Positions 1 through 11,998 of a DNA stretch of 64,000 nt are shown here, one piece after another. The position numbers were made by a program, and so were the translations under genes. The DNA comes from Platycnemis pennipes (Eukaryota; Arthropoda; Insecta; Odonata; Platycnemididae), in assembly GCA_933228895.1 (NCBI GenBank), contig OW121851.1, forward strand, positions 132,851,624 through 132,915,623, written 5' to 3'. Below the pieces are notes generated by a model. The model was not told the origin of the DNA, made no database searches, and saw only the letters and a list, made by a program, of their open reading frames with translations. The number at the start of each line of letters is the position of its first letter. Position 1 is the first letter of the stretch.

Positions 1-199
1 CGATGTGGATAAGAACAGAGGACACATGCTGCCCCGATAATCGCCGCAAGGACATTAGGGTGGAGGGGATGACAGTTGAAGATAGAAATCCAAGGAGGGA
101 ATAGGGAAATATCGGAGAAATTCCGTGGAGGTAGTCAAAGCTGACGGAAGACGTTTTGCGACGTAACAGGATCCTGAAGATGATGACGGGTGATAGGGA

Positions 200-770
200 G
201 TGAATAGTAGCCAGAGTATGGGATCGGAATGAAATAGGTTTGATCAGAGCTACACTATGTAGCGCAGAGCAAGTAGGTTTGTTAAAAAGTGTTACGATAG
301 GTTTAGTAGTGTATCAGAATTAATGGAAGAATTAGGTTGGGAATCTGATCGTAGGTTAAAGTGCAGATTAAATCTATTGCAGAAATTGAAAACGGACAGC
401 TGTACCGAAGATGTTAGATATATATTAAAAGCACCAGCGTATTATGCTATATTTGACCAGATAAATAAGATTAGAGAGATAGATTGTCGTATCGATAGAT
501 TTGAAATGTAATTTTTCCCGTGCCATTAGAGAACACAATAGGCAGCATAGCAAAGGGATAGGTAGGTGAAATATTGTAGAGTACTCTGTAGTGTATGATG
601 TATGTATTAACTTTATTACTATGTAGGTACTATCTAGCTGCATGTGACCCTAGTATGTAGCATTTTTCCACGTTGCAATACGTGTCCATCAATTGTGCAT
701 GTTTGGTGATCTTCACCAACTGCCACACACCCTCGCGGTGGCTTTCAGGGTATCGCGTAGATGTAGGTGA
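200..770 (+). repeat. LINE family A copy, 5'-truncated
   Basis: This is a 5'-truncated copy of the non-LTR retrotransposon family I call A. A short frame at 323-511 encodes the end of its polymerase; it reads LKCRLNLLQKLKTDSCTED and later ends near IREIDCRIDRFEM, matching the copies at 21.2, 30.7 and 48.9 kb. The 3' untranslated part follows and ends at about 765 with the family hairpin (CACACCCTCGCGGTGGC) and a gtagatgtagg tail. Stop codons and indels before 323 show that it is dead. The strand is given by the position of the tail. Confidence 0.8.
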
Positions 771-779
771 ATAGATGCT

Positions 780-1904
780 GGTAAACTGTGGGAGAAGGCG
801 GGATAGAAGAATGGCGATTTTTGGTGGCGTGCTGGAACTATGAAAAGGGAATAGATAGGGGTGCTAACGGTTCGTTTCTAAGGGAGGAAATTGAGATGAA
901 TCTACTATGGTGAGGGAATGATTAAAAGTTGGGATTTTCTATTGATCTTGAAGTGCAGATATGGTTACAGCTCTCGAAGACAAAGCGTCCGTTGACGCAT
1001 CATGCCTTGTTGAACTCTCGTGCTCTTGTAAGTGATACGGCGCACCGTGAGCCGGGGGCTTTTCCCCTCCGAGATTTTTTTTTATTTTGAAGCTCTTGCA
1101 TTTTTTCGGCGATGTGAAGGCCATGGATGGTTATTCACCTTTTGCCAGAAATCGATGAAAACGAATAAAATTCTGATTTCGGTTTCATTGGCATTAGTCA
1201 TTTCGAAGAAGGACGGGAGTGGGTTTTTTGACCCCATTCTCCATTTATTGTTTCATTCGGGCCGCTCTACTTATTGAAACATTTTTCAGAAGGCATTGTC
1301 GTCCGCATAATTTTACTTTAACTGAATTCTGTATTCGGATTCTTCGGTCATTGGCCCGTAGCCATCCCCCTGACTTCAAGATTCGGTATTTATTGTTGCC
1401 TTTCTGTCGCAATCGAATGATCTTGGCATTGAAAATGGGCAGATGCAGAGCCCGTTTTCATTCACTGTGCCTTTTTGTGACGAATATACATATATAGATA
1501 TATGGGGTATTCCATCACTATGAACTCTCATAACAATAAAATTATTGATAATTTTTTACGTGTAAACTCATTAATAGAGGGGTCGAACATTTTAAACCGA
1601 TAATTTATGTTAGTTTGAAAGTTTTAAATATTGACATCTAATTAGTATATCTTAGTTTTCCTGCTGGCTTGTGTAATCTATTTGGCATTTTGCATTCTGC
1701 TAATCCGCTGTCGCATGTATTATGCACATACGCTTTCATCAGTAATCTTAATTATGCTCCATCGAGTTGCCTGATATTCGACTGTTGCAACAAGTCGGTG
1801 ACTTTCTCCGGACTTCGATTTAAGTGTACTGTTGAGTCCGTATCGAGTGATACGCAAACTGGACACAGCTGTTTTTAATTGGAAATTGCACTGGGGAAAA
1901 ATCA
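780..1904. other. No recognised gene
   Basis: Only short open frames occur here, none with recognisable domains. I see no repeat family shared with the rest of the window. Confidence 0.5.
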
Positions 1905-1976
1905 TTTACCTTGACCTGGATTTGAACCCGGATCCCACGAATCCGAGCAAGGTGCTTTAGCCAGTTATGCTACCCA
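1905..1976 (-). repeat. tRNA-derived SINE head fragment
   Basis: Read on the minus strand this has an A-box-like stretch (tagcataactggctaaagc) and a B-box-like stretch (gggttcaaatcc) at tRNA spacing. The two acceptor arms do not pair, so this is a tRNA-derived repeat or pseudogene, not a working tRNA. Confidence 0.5.
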
Positions 1977-2099
1977 GGGGGGTTGTGTTTGTAATCAGCA
2001 GTTTTAAAACACTAAATTTGTGAACCATTCGTGTTCCTACCACGTGACCCCTTGGTTACCTATTCGAGATAATTCCGACGGTTTCAAATGCAACCCCCC
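1977..2099. mobile_element. Foldback MITE, deletion derivative (gggggttgtg ends)
   Basis: The element begins with a run of G followed by GGTTGTGTTT and ends with the inverse, AAATGCAACCCCCC. Its interior (around accacgtgaccccttggtt) matches the right half of the 313-bp copy at 58553-58865. It therefore looks like that MITE with most of its left half deleted. Confidence 0.6.
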
Positions 2100-2239
2100 A
2101 GAGCGTCCTTCCACCGTATCCTTGATATTAAACGCGACTAGTTGTTAATCCTGGAATACCTATTTTGTCACTAAATGCCTTGAAGGCTCTGAAAAAATAA
2201 TTTGTGAAAAAACAATTAAGAATTAATGACAGTATTAGG

Positions 2240-2425
2240 GGAGTAAAAAAACTTGAGCACTTTTCCACAATATATTTAAAATTATAAAATTGCACAATAC
2301 GTGTTTCGGCCTACTAAGCCTTTGTGAGTTTACAACTGATGATGGCTTCGTAAGCAGAAACACATGTTCTGCAATTTTATAATTTTAAATATATTGTGGA
2401 AAAGTGCTAAAGTTTATTTACTCAC
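2240..2425. repeat. Penelope-type terminal palindrome
   Basis: The outer 54 bases (2240-2293) return as an inverted copy at 2371-2425 with few mismatches. Inside them gtgtttcggcctactaagcc pairs with ggcttcgtaagcagaaacac, leaving a loop of about 21 bases. The inner part contains a hammerhead-like core. The plan matches the palindrome at 38.5 kb, so I read it as an inverted pair of PLE ends. Confidence 0.6.
2336..2369 (+). ncRNA. Hammerhead-ribozyme-like motif
   Basis: CTGATGA is followed by a stem-II-like hairpin (GCTT-CGT-AAGC), then GAAA, then a short ACA-CA-TGT hairpin ending in U with T in the H17 position. This order is that of a type I hammerhead with a minimal stem III, as described in Penelope-like elements. 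Stem II has one extra 5' base compared with the canonical core and stem I next to the core is poor, so activity is doubtful. Confidence 0.4.
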
Positions 2426-4189
2426 ATAATATGTCTCACTTCCACTACGTGATGCCTGAAACAGTGAGTGAATGACAGAATATATTTCATATTTAAGACG
2501 TTGTCGATACACAAAAAAATAGAAGACAAATATAGAAATGTTTAAACTTCTTAACCGGGCTAATTAGCTTTAACTTATCCAGAATTATCAATGTACATAT
2601 TCTGAGGGTTTGAAGTGGTAGTTTCTCGCAAATATTCCCCACGGAAATCTGCGCAGACAGTGAAAAAGCCGCGGTAAACTCTGCTTCTCACCCTTTTGTA
2701 TATCTCTGCGGGACGATTGAGGAAGCTCAAGTAGGTGTTGCGTAGATGGAATATCACTATTCCAGCTTTATGTGTAAGGCTTCAATTGTTTTTCTATTTT
2801 TTATCCACTTTCAAAATGTTATTCTGTATATACATAGTTCTATATATTTCTAATGTAGTGAAGTAATTAAATCTGAGGTCTCCGCAGCGATTATAATTAA
2901 TAATGGCTTTCGGACGTTCCTCCGCGTTAAGATGTCTTTTAGCACAACAGTTTCTCGAGCCCCACTGCTGGTGTCTTCAGGTCTATAGTGGCAATGCGTT
3001 GATTCTTGGTTGTCTTATGTATTATATAAATGAGAGTCCTAGGTTGGCCCTGATTGGTGAAGATGGTTGCCTGGTCAATGCATTCAACAATCAAGACCGT
3101 TAAGTTTGAATACTCTCTTCCAGCTATTGGCCAGAGTGTAAACGTCTTCCCGGATGTACTTTTCGGGTTTGTTTTAAGGGTTCTGTTGCTTCCCGGATTA
3201 GCCTTGGATAGTAGCTGCTCTCATATAACTTTAGCTTTGTCGGAGTCAACCGTGTAGCCCGATTCAGAACACACGTACTCCGAGATGGCGGTAAGGGTGT
3301 ACCGTTTCTTCTCCGTTTACGAGGAGGAACGCTCTAAAGCCATTATTAATAGTGAAATAATATTTTTTGTTGTATTATTATATACACATTTAGTGGAAAT
3401 TTTAGCTTTTTTTGTACTTCGAATCGTTCATGATTTCAAACAAAATGGACATTTTCGTTCGTATGTGTATTTCGTGTGTAATAGTTATTTTATAAAAATC
3501 CATGTTCCTCCACATATTTGTATCCTTTAGTTTCGCTCTTAACGAATTTACCGTACCTACGTTTCTAACCAACAAAATCATGCTAGTAGAAATTTTAGAC
3601 TATTTCCGGGAAAAAATTAATGTGGCGATTATAAGCTCATTCTGAGAGGCGTCAGTGAAAGGGAAGTCCTTCCATACAGCCCTCGAGGAGTAGTACAAGG
3701 CAGTAGAACGGGATCGGGTCCCTTCCTCCTCTAGTGTAGAAAGTTGGGGCTGGGCCCCTGTCTGAGAGAACTGCTTAGAGTGAGGGAGAGAGATACTGTT
3801 GGGGGAACGCCGATGTGGCGAACGCGTTGATAAATCGTATTCATAAAAGTCTTTAAATTTTTGAACTACTTTTAATCCTCTTTCAAAATGGAACTCCTTT
3901 TTCTTCAACGGCTCGTTTTCGAAGTGTTGATCCCCGCTGGTTGCCATTCCGGTTTCTCTCAAGGCGCTGAGTTCGAAGTACCCGGATCGCACAGAGAAGG
4001 GCGGCCTCCCCAACTTGTTAGATATCCTCGCCCATTCGACCAACTTTCCCTTTAATGTTATTACGATTTTTAGTTGCCTGTCAAGTGAACCTTGTAACTA
4101 GTTCGGACTGCTGTGAAGTGTGTTCCGTTTCGGAGATCTGGGAAGTAACAAAGTGTTGAAGAAGGACAGAGGAGGAAGGGAATAGCAAA
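2426..4189. other. No recognised gene; one unassigned 147-codon frame
   Basis: A minus-strand frame of 147 codons runs from 4043 to 3600 but opens with TTG rather than ATG. It shows no motif I recognise and is probably chance. The rest has only short frames and no repeat shared with other parts of the window. Confidence 0.4.
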
Positions 4190-4400
4190 TCACTGGCTGG
4201 CCATCCTCCGGGATTGGGTTTGAATCCCGGAGGAGATTTGAGTGGAACATTTGCTTGGATGCCGTGTAGAGAGCATAGCAAGTTCAGTACACCGTCCGAC
4301 GGACTGGCCGCAGAGCCGTGGACCCCTGTTGAATTCAGTTTTGAGCAGAACAATGCCGACGCCGGGTTTCTCCCCACCATTCCCTGCCAATTCCAAAATG
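4190..4400 (+). mobile_element. SINE1 copy, 5' part degraded
   Basis: The B box (gggtttgaatccc) and the SINE1 body follow in order: cagtacaccgtccgacgga, a degraded copy of the gttaagccg segment, then gccgacgccgggtttctc. The A box is missing or scrambled. Compare the clean copy at 63745. Confidence 0.8.
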
Positions 4401-4774
4401 ACACCTCTCCTCTCGGTGTGATGAGCATTTATATACGGGACGGCTTTGCCACCGTTGATGCAACGTAACAGCTGTTGGAAAGTGTTCGATTCCATTTCCA
4501 TCTGCTTACACACATTTTAAAGACCAAATTTCTGCGTGCTTGTAAAATGTAAAACACCCTCTCCTTCAATTCAAAGTCGATGTCATCACTTGGTTAGTTT
4601 GCAGGTGAAATTCCCTCTCCATGCATTTCGGTCTCTTTCACGGAATGTCATATTCCACCCATGTTCACGGGCGAATTTTAAGTGACATAATAATCTGTTC
4701 ATCAGCCATCTTCTCCATTTAGAAATTACGCAGACATGTATTGTCATCCAAAGTTATTATCGAAAAATGTTGGA

Positions 4775-5109
4775 TGGCGGTTGGTTAGTTATTCAGGGAG
4801 AGGCGACCGAAGCCTGAGGTCATTTGCGCCATTTAGGATAGGTACGGTGTGTAATTGGGTAATGGTAGGAGTTTTCAGGGAACGGAGGAAGGGTGGAGAG
4901 AAACCCGGCGCCGGCATTAATGGCCTTCTCTTAACGACTGGCGCCAAGGGGACCACGGTTTAACGTCCCATCCGACGGACGGAGTACTGAACCTGAAACG
5001 CCTTCCACTACGCACTCTAGTAGGGTCCAGTTTTCCACTGCCGGGAATCGAACCCGGGCCCTCGGGGTAGGAGGCCAGTACTCTAGCAACCACACCAACC
5101 TGATCCCCC
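4775..5109 (-). mobile_element. SINE1, full-length copy
   Basis: Read on the minus strand from 5109 this is a complete tRNA-derived SINE. It has an A box (ggtgtggttgctagagtac), a B box (gggttcgattccc), the conserved body with the gacgttaaaccgtggtcccc segment, and a 3' end reaching the ctgaataactaaccaacc tail near 4775. It is about 335 bp and is the reference for the other SINE1 copies. Confidence 0.85.
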
Positions 5110-5422
5110 ATGCATTCTGGTTTGTTTGCTATGACAACGCTTATGATCTGAATTAAGCAGTAACCGATCATAACATTAGTGGATTCAGTCGTGATTTCTT
5201 GGAGGACCACAGCAAAAGCATTTGAACAAAAATGCTTAAAGAATAAATTTCGGCGTTAAGTGCACTTCTCATTCAAATTTGTTGTCTCCAAAATCGGATC
5301 ATGTATGTACGCATTTTCTTCTGAGTTATGACTGTAGTCAAATATCTACAGGGGTTTATGATAATGTGTAAGAATTCAGCTGAAAATGCGAGGAAGCAAT
5401 GTATTCGTGAAGCTTTCTTTCT

Positions 5423-6148
5423 CATTTACATCTACGTAATACCCTGCAAGCCACCATAAAGGTGTGGCAAGGGGTGAATGCTCACAAAACGTGCACTATA
5501 TATCATGCATTTAAAAGGATTAGTATTAATACATTAGTCTAAACTTTACCATTTAAAAAAGAAAAAATAGCAAAGTAAGCATGCAAAAACATGCTGTTTG
5601 TTGGCTTACCTTCAATTCCTTATACCAACATGCTATGGATTGATTCACTCGTATTGGGCGTATTTACCGCAGTTCATATCCCTAATTGTACGAGGAAAGA
5701 AGGACATTTTGAATCTGTCAGTTCGGCATCTGTCAATTTCTCTAATTTTGTGATTATGGTCCAGTCTACCATAGTAAGTTGGGGTTCGCAAAATATTTTT
5801 AACGTCATCACTGAAAATATGGTCTTGGAATTTATTTAAGAGATCAAGACTAAATTTCAACCTGCCATCTGACAATGATTCCCATTTTAATTCATTTAAT
5901 AGACTGGTTACGCTAGTATGGTTATCGTATCGTCCCTTTACAAATCTTGCCGATCTTCGCTGCACACGTTCAAGTTCCATATTTAGACCGATTTCTTAGG
6001 GATCCTATATACTGGCAGCATATTCAAAATGAGTTCTAACAAGGGAAAAGTAGCTGATTTCTCGTACATGATCGTCACATTTACCCCATAATCTTGTGAT
6101 GAATCCGTTTACGATTAGATTATTTCACGTATGTTTACCCCAGGAATC
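5423..6148 (-). repeat. LINE family B copy, polymerase C-terminus and 3' UTR
   Basis: On the minus strand 5980-5645 encodes the last part of a non-LTR polymerase: MELERVQRRSARFVKGRYDN, then SLLNELKWESL and NILRTPTYYGRLDHNHKIRE. The 3' untranslated part lies at 5423-5640 and ends in the CCCTGCAAGCCACC hairpin and a tacatctacgtaa tail. It is truncated at its 5' end near 6148, where a small palindrome begins. Compare the longer copy at 33.9 kb. Confidence 0.85.
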
Positions 6149-6167
6149 TGGGGTAAATACATACGTG
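6126..6167. repeat. Palindrome at a LINE 5' junction
   Basis: cacgtatgtttacccca at 6126-6142 is followed after 6 bases by its inverse at 6149-6167, with two extra bases. The left arm is LINE B polymerase sequence, so the right arm looks like a local inverted copy made when the LINE end was formed. Confidence 0.7.
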
Positions 6168-6229
6168 ATAGCGTAAAATGCGGGGGTTCTTGAAATATTT
6201 ATAGTGTTATTGGGAAACAGATCTGCTTT

Positions 6230-6500
6230 TTATTGCCTTTTAAGGATTCGTAACCGTGATCCTTATGTATTTCCTCTCCAAGGTTTGAAGCGCTAGCGCA
6301 ACCAGTCGTAAATCTCGCCGAGCCTCTCGGTAAACGTTCTAACTTCATATTCAAACCGGTCTCGTATTGAGCACCCAGTGTATGCTAGCGGCGTGCTGGA
6401 AATGATGTATGGCGAGGGAGAAGTAGCATCGCTCCCTTACGTCATCGCTGCATTTACCCAGAATCCTCCTTGCGAAGGTTCGCAATCAGCGGTCTGTTAG
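6230..6500 (-). repeat. Old LINE polymerase remnant
   Basis: The minus strand keeps blocks of the family A/B polymerase (cgctagcatacactgggtgc, and a version of the gtaaatgcagcgatgacgt stretch) but is much diverged and full of stops. It is an older copy or a third family. Confidence 0.5.
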
Positions 6501-7027
6501 GGCAGTTATTTCCACTTCTATGATTCTACCGCGTCATGTATTCGTTCAGTAATTTATTTTGCTTGATACAGTTGTTGTTTCTGGAGAAAGAATGTACTCT
6601 TTTTCCAGAAGCTAATTCATTACCATGCTTTTATTCAACATTAATTTGTCTAGCAACGTCCCATTGCCTCGATCATGGATCTTCATAACGCGTGCGCTAG
6701 CGTTATCGTTATTTATCGATTAAACTTATCCGAGACAGAACGTGATATCCATTCTTCATTTTTCGTACAGCACTTCAAATCGCTTATTACAATCAGCGGA
6801 GCGAATTTTATAGACGATTATTGTTAACCCTGCGCTACTCTAGGGATAAGCGTTAACGATAAAGATTGCGATAACGCGGAAGATAGATCCGTGATTCCAC
6901 ACGGTATGGTTTACCCGTATAATTTTTAACGGTTGCTTATTATCACAACGAGTTCATTAATCTGTAAGTTAATACATGTTTATAGGATTATTTTATTAGT
7001 TTTTCACATTTGGCGTTTACGATGTCT
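6500..7027. other. No recognised gene
   Basis: AT-rich sequence with short frames only. I see no repeat shared with other parts of the window. Confidence 0.5.
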
Positions 7028-7190
7028 TCAACTACATCTACAAAATATACTGTAAACCTCCATAAAGGTGTGTGGCAGGGGGTGATTTCACACCAAACAT
7101 GATTTACATAGCATGCATAAAGAGGATTAGTAATAATATCCTAGTGTATACTTCACAATTTAAAAAAGATAAAAATAGCAAAGCAAGCGT
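7028..7190 (-). repeat. LINE family B 3' UTR fragment
   Basis: On the minus strand it ends in the tgtggcagggggtgatttc / cctccataaaggtg hairpin and an actacatctacaaa tail. The upstream part (aaaaagataaaaatagcaaa) matches the 3' UTR of the B copies at 5.5 and 42.6 kb. No coding part remains. Confidence 0.8.
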
Positions 7191-7227
7191 TCTACTTCGG
7201 CATCCAATCTTCCTTGCTCAGAGGAAT

Positions 7228-7300
7228 CAGGGGCTGTATTCTGTAACTTGGGTAATGGTCATCACCCTGGGTGAAGTTTCTTCACCCAGTGATGATGAGT
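7228..7300. repeat. Transposon terminus-like hairpin
   Basis: The stretch starts ggggctgtattctgtaactt and contains a hairpin, atcaccctgggtgaag / cttcacccagtgatgat, around TTT. The start resembles the inverse of the end near 15017 and the ends of the insert at 18711-18877. No partner terminus was found nearby. Confidence 0.35.
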
Positions 7301-7830
7301 GCTATGAATATGTGCGCGCTAGAGTAAACGCAGTACGTGATTTGCTGATAGCACCAATTAAGTTGAGTCACATGATATTAGGGTTGGTAAGTAATAAGCA
7401 AATTAATGGCTTGAAGAATGAAATGTTTTCACTTGTGATTATTTGTTTTGATAATATTTAATATGAAATTCGAATAATCCCGCTAGGTGATCATTAAGCG
7501 CAGCACTAATATTCTGTGGTTAACCATAGATGACCATTATTTCACTGACTATCAACAAAAACATTCACACTTTTCTATCTTGTCAAACGTGACTACACAA
7601 TGGGTTTATTTTATTAAACATATAGTTTCAACTTATCGAACCCTATCACGCTGAAAAAGCGAGAAAAACTTGAAGTAGTATGTTAATAGGATATGGTAAA
7701 TTAGAGAATATTACAAGTGTTAGAAAAAATCTGACCTTTCGTCCAACGTCGCTTAACACCTTTTAGGAAATGGACACAATATGCACTAACCTTATATTAG
7801 ACACTTTGTTAGGAAGGGAGAAAAGTTAAA
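7300..7830. other. No recognised gene
   Basis: Short frames only, AT-rich. Confidence 0.5.
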
Positions 7831-7935
7831 TAATTATAATAGTAATAATTTTTATTTCCACTCTGAGAAAAAATAAAGCTTACGAATACAAAGAATACAA
7901 AAAACATCAATTTAGAGGGGAATATAGGAAAACTT
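7831..7935 (-). repeat. Retrotransposon 3' end with ATT-type tail
   Basis: The minus strand reads cctatattcccctctaaatt, then a block around ttttttctcagagtgg, then aaataaaaattattactatt. This matches the plus-strand sequence at 18378-18480. The shared end plus AT-rich microsatellite tail suggests the 3' end of a LINE or SINE family distinct from A and B. Confidence 0.6.
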
Positions 7936-8700
7936 GAATGAAAATGTTTCAAATTGTTATTTCCACCGAAAAGGTTTGTTGAATGACCACGTACGATTTG
8001 CAATACTCCTTCGATGTCCGTTCCTCTAAGAGGCTCAGCATGAGTAATTCATACGCCCCTTATTTCCTCTTTGCCCTTTTCTGTGGTTTCTATTTTTTAT
8101 CATTTATTGTAATTGTCACCATCATTATGTTTTTTTAATTTTTTATTTTTATCTGCATTTGATTTGCTTGTTTTTTTGTCACTTTTACCTTCACCACACG
8201 GTCTCCCCCCATTCCGCTTTAGAGATTGTTTTATTTTATACTTCTATCGCCGCCCTATCCGGGTCACTTTATCCAATAGGGTACCTACTTTCCTATTGCA
8301 TATTATTTTTATTGTCTTCATCAAAGGTTTATAACTCCTGGAGTGCATATTTTAAGCCGTTCTATTTTAAAATGACGTAAAGTATTTTTTTCCTCTGTAA
8401 TTAATAAGTGAAAAATTCAACGGCGCGAAAACGCGACGGCAAACTATTGCATACCGGGTAAGTCATACGTGTGGCATCGCAATCTTTGCTCTACCTGCCA
8501 CCAGGTGGGGTTGCGGACGCTTTCAAGCAGACTGTGCGTTCCGTATAAGCTTATTAACTAGTATCGGAGGTATATGTATTCAGTTAATTTTTTTATGATT
8601 CACTTTTAATCATTTATTTGAAATTATTTATTAAGATTATTAATTTAAAAATGCTAGTATTCATTTTGACAGTTGATTTATTCCGAACTTTTACAAACCA

Positions 8701-8759
8701 CAATAAAATTGAAAACTCACGATTCAGGTTTCGGCGCTAAGCACCATCATCAGATTTCA
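8701..8759 (-). ncRNA. Hammerhead-ribozyme-like motif, PLE end
   Basis: On the minus strand CTGATGA (8753-8747) is followed by a GGTGC-TTA-GCGCC stem II, then GAAAC and a short loop to ATC at 8721. Flanking attgaaa and tttcaat can close an outer stem I around an internal loop. As in the other copies, stem II has one extra base. It sits about 60 bp from a PLE 3' coding relic. Confidence 0.45.
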
Positions 8760-8814
8760 ATTGATTTTTCCCGCCCCATCCCTTCCATCCCTATCCTTAT
8801 ACCTTTCCTCCCGG

Positions 8815-8862
8815 TCTGAAGCGCCTATTAGTGCGGAAACAGGCTTGAAAACACCCAAGAGA
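8815..8862 (+). pseudogene. PLE 3' end fragment
   Basis: gaagcgcctattagtgcgg, then aaacaggcttgaaaacaccc, matches the last codons and stop of the PLE C-terminus at 55454-55495 almost exactly. Sequence beyond it contains ccatcatcaggt, a partial hammerhead core in inverse orientation. Confidence 0.55.
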
Positions 8863-8889
8863 CCATCATCAGGTGACCAGCAGACCTGC

Positions 8890-10956
8890 GGCCTGCTTTG
8901 CAAGCAGTATCTGTCTGGTGTGCTCTTGAGGTGAACTTTGTGTTTTTACTTGTATTTTTGTACTACTCAAGTGGGAGCAGTGGGAAATGTGGTTGTGTAT
9001 ATGCTTCCCAAAAATGAAAACAATTTTGGATTAGTTTGTCAAACTTAAGAAAACATTTTGGAGTAAAACAATTCATATTTTTCATTCCTCTGTGCAATGC
9101 TCACTGTAGTAGACTGAGGAGAGTACCAAACTTAAATGCTAACCATTTCATTGAGGCAATGATTCTGCATATAATGCATTTAATCCCATGATTCTAGTGT
9201 CAAATGAGGTTTTACAAAGTGTTTGGAAACTACTGATGACACCAATATGTGGCAGTAGTGCTTGTGCTTCAGGCAGGCAGTTACTGCTTCACTACTCAAA
9301 GTAGTCTTTGCATTTTTTATCACTTGTGCACCAACTTTTCATAAGCATTTCGTATGCAGAGAGATGGAAATGGCTATTTTATAAATAAATAGAGAAATGT
9401 GTCCCGCTCTAATTATCCTATATGTTGTTGTACTTAAAAAAGTACAGTCTACGCCATAATTTCATTATATGTTGTCTCCCACTCTCAAAAACCACGTTTT
9501 TTGCATCTTTCCCTGCACCACAAACTGCGGTGGCTGTGACATTTTTCTGGAAACGTCTGGGTAGATTGAAAATAGAATTGGTCCATTAAGCGTTTTCAAA
9601 CATTTTAGGTAAGTGAATGATGTTTTTTAATGATGAAAAATGGAATGTTCTAGGTTTTAATAGAGTCGATCGAATGATTTTGACGTAATATTTGGTAAAT
9701 ATTATACCCAAAGCGATGTTCAGGGATCGTCTCGGTAGATTTATGTGATTTAGTTTTTTGAATTGGTTTTTTGAGCTTTTGGAAATATTTCAGGTGAAAC
9801 ACCTGCTTGTCTGCTGTGCAAAATATAGGATTGAAGGCAAACAGCACAAAATATTTGGGGATCTGAGCAAGGTATTGGTTGGCGATTTCAAACGTATCGA
9901 TTGAAATAAAATAAAAATTTCTAAAATTTCATCATGAAGTGAATTTACTACCCAAAATTTAAGATGCATTGTAATCTGCCCAACAGCTCTAAATGTAACT
10001 CTTTTGCCATATGACCAACACAGATTTGAGCCTATCGTGTCCTCTCATAGTTTACACTATGTCTAAGTAATCTACATACTTACCAAGTATTGTTTTTCTA
10101 ACACTTGTTTTAATCTGGTTTATTAAAGGTTCGAAATGACCTTAGTAATCACAGGACCTTATAATAATTATATACATCTTGTAGGTGGAGATATATGTGA
10201 ATGTTTTTGGGTGTAATACAGCCACTGATAATTTTAAAATGGTGGGTGTATTTTCGAATTAACCCGCTGACTTAGCAACAAACATTAATACATATTAAAC
10301 ATTTATAACCTTCGTTCAATTATTAGAAAAGTACTTCAAAACGCCTCCCTTTGAAATTCACATTTCAGGCACAAGGCCGGTAGGCAAAAATTGTTTTATT
10401 TCACTATAATATTTTCGTGCTTACAAAATTGATTAGTGAAACAAATTCCACTTTATTCAATCCCATTTTTGTCCCTTTACCAAAAACGTACCTATACACA
10501 TTTATTTGTCAACGTAAACAAAATTGCATAGCAACTGGTTTCCCATGTTAAAAGATAGGGAAAACACCATTTTTTCATGCTTTAATTTTCACACTTTTCG
10601 GTCAAACAACGAAAATAATAATACGCCTAAGCAATGTGCCCAGCTTTCGTCTTTCAAATGACACCACTCCCACCTCAATCCTACCGGTACATCCGGAGAT
10701 TACCTCAAATTAATAAACCAACCTCGAGCTGCTGCAAACACAAATACGTACAGACAACTGCCTTCCACGAACCACGTTTTTGCATTTTTCTCTGCACCAA
10801 AAACTGCTAAAAATCCAAAACTACTATCAAATCATACAGACAGAGAATCCACACTCAACGCACAAAAACCTCACTCTTTTAGCTCAAAACTTGGGGGAGA
10901 ACAAAAAAAAACGGATACAGAATGACTGACTGACACGCTACAATATTAATATATTA
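8890..10956. other. No recognised gene; one spaced direct repeat
   Basis: About 2 kb of AT-rich sequence with short frames only. A stretch of about 39 bp starting aaccacgtttttgcat near 9488 recurs in the same orientation near 10772, about 1.28 kb apart. The flanks of the two copies differ, so this may be a degraded element or two copies of an unknown repeat. Confidence 0.4.
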
Positions 10957-11228
10957 AGGCCGTTGTACACGGTACAATTTCTTGTACAAGAACTTGTACA
11001 ATGCGCAAATTGTATCCTGTACGAGGTTTTCGTACAATTTCTTGTACAAGATATTAGATCATGCTCTATATTATTGGATGAAACCGTCCAAGTTCCACTC
11101 CGTAGCTTCTGCACATGACATGTGACGGTAGTGATGCGTTCGTTTTGTATTCGTAAGGTTGGTGTTCTGTGTTTGTGGTCACTTTTATCCCTATTGGCTA
11201 GAAAAACTACCATTTTTGTGGTGCATAT

Positions 11229-11290
11229 CGTGATATTCTTTGTTGCTTCCATATTATGATATTCTTTGTTGCTTCCATATTGTGATATTC
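11229..11290. repeat. Short tandem repeat, 28-bp unit
   Basis: gatattctttgttgcttcca followed by tatt(a/g)t repeats about 2.2 times in a row inside the Harbinger-like element. Confidence 0.7.
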
Positions 11291-11506
11291 GTCGGTTGCA
11301 TTGGAAGTGATCTATTTCTCAAAAGATGAGTTGGACGCACTGACAAACATTGAACCACAATGAAATGAAGATGACGTTATTAAACCAATAAGAAAATATT
11401 AGCAACAAGCATAAACATGTTATTTGGAGCATAAAAAATGGGTTTCAGGAGCCGATGAAAGAGTGCAAGTAACATATCGTATAATTTCATTTTATTTTAT
11501 TCATTA

Positions 11507-11998
11507 TTGGGTGCTTTCCATTCAAGCGACTCATGCGTCGTCTTGAGTTAACTCGCGGAAACTCAAGTCGACTTGTGTCTTCGCGAATGGAAAGCAAGTT
11601 TCAGTGCGCAGAAGCTGATGCGCTAAGGACTTTCACGGGGACTCGTGATTGGTGCGTTTTTGTGGGAAGGAAATTGAATCCACAGATGTTTCCTTCTTGT
11701 TATAGCAAGATCGTTACCAATAAACAAAAAAATGAGTTGTAGGATGATTAATTAAGAAAATACTTAACTTAAACATTTGTTCTGATTTATCGGTTATTTT
11801 CAATATGCCTCTTGCAGACGTATTGCGATTTAGAGCTTGCGCCGTCCTTCTTTCTTTTTTCAGTAACTCACCATTACCGGTGTGTCACCGTGTGTCGACT
11901 CGCGTTTGACACAACAGCGACACACACTGATTGGAAAGCACTACACGCGACACAAGTTGACTTGTGTCGACTTGCGTCGATGATTGGAAAGCACCCAA
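11507..11998. mobile_element. Nested MITE with TTGGGTGCTTTCC ends
   Basis: The left end TTGGGTGCTTTCCATTC and the right end (inverse TTGGGTGCTTTCCAATC) form terminal inverted repeats. Subterminal gacttgtgtc-like words recur in both orientations, as transposase binding sites often do. No clear target duplication is visible, so the superfamily is open. Confidence 0.65.

Noticed and set aside
3600..4043. 147-codon minus-strand frame as a gene
   Set aside because: It opens with TTG, has no known motif, and has no splice or repeat context.
4081..4513. Overlapping open frames of 84-115 codons on both strands
   Set aside because: They lie across SINE1 sequence and overlap one another in several frames; no domain.
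11229..11290. CRISPR-like repeat array
   Set aside because: Only about two contiguous 28-bp units without spacers, in a eukaryotic transposon.
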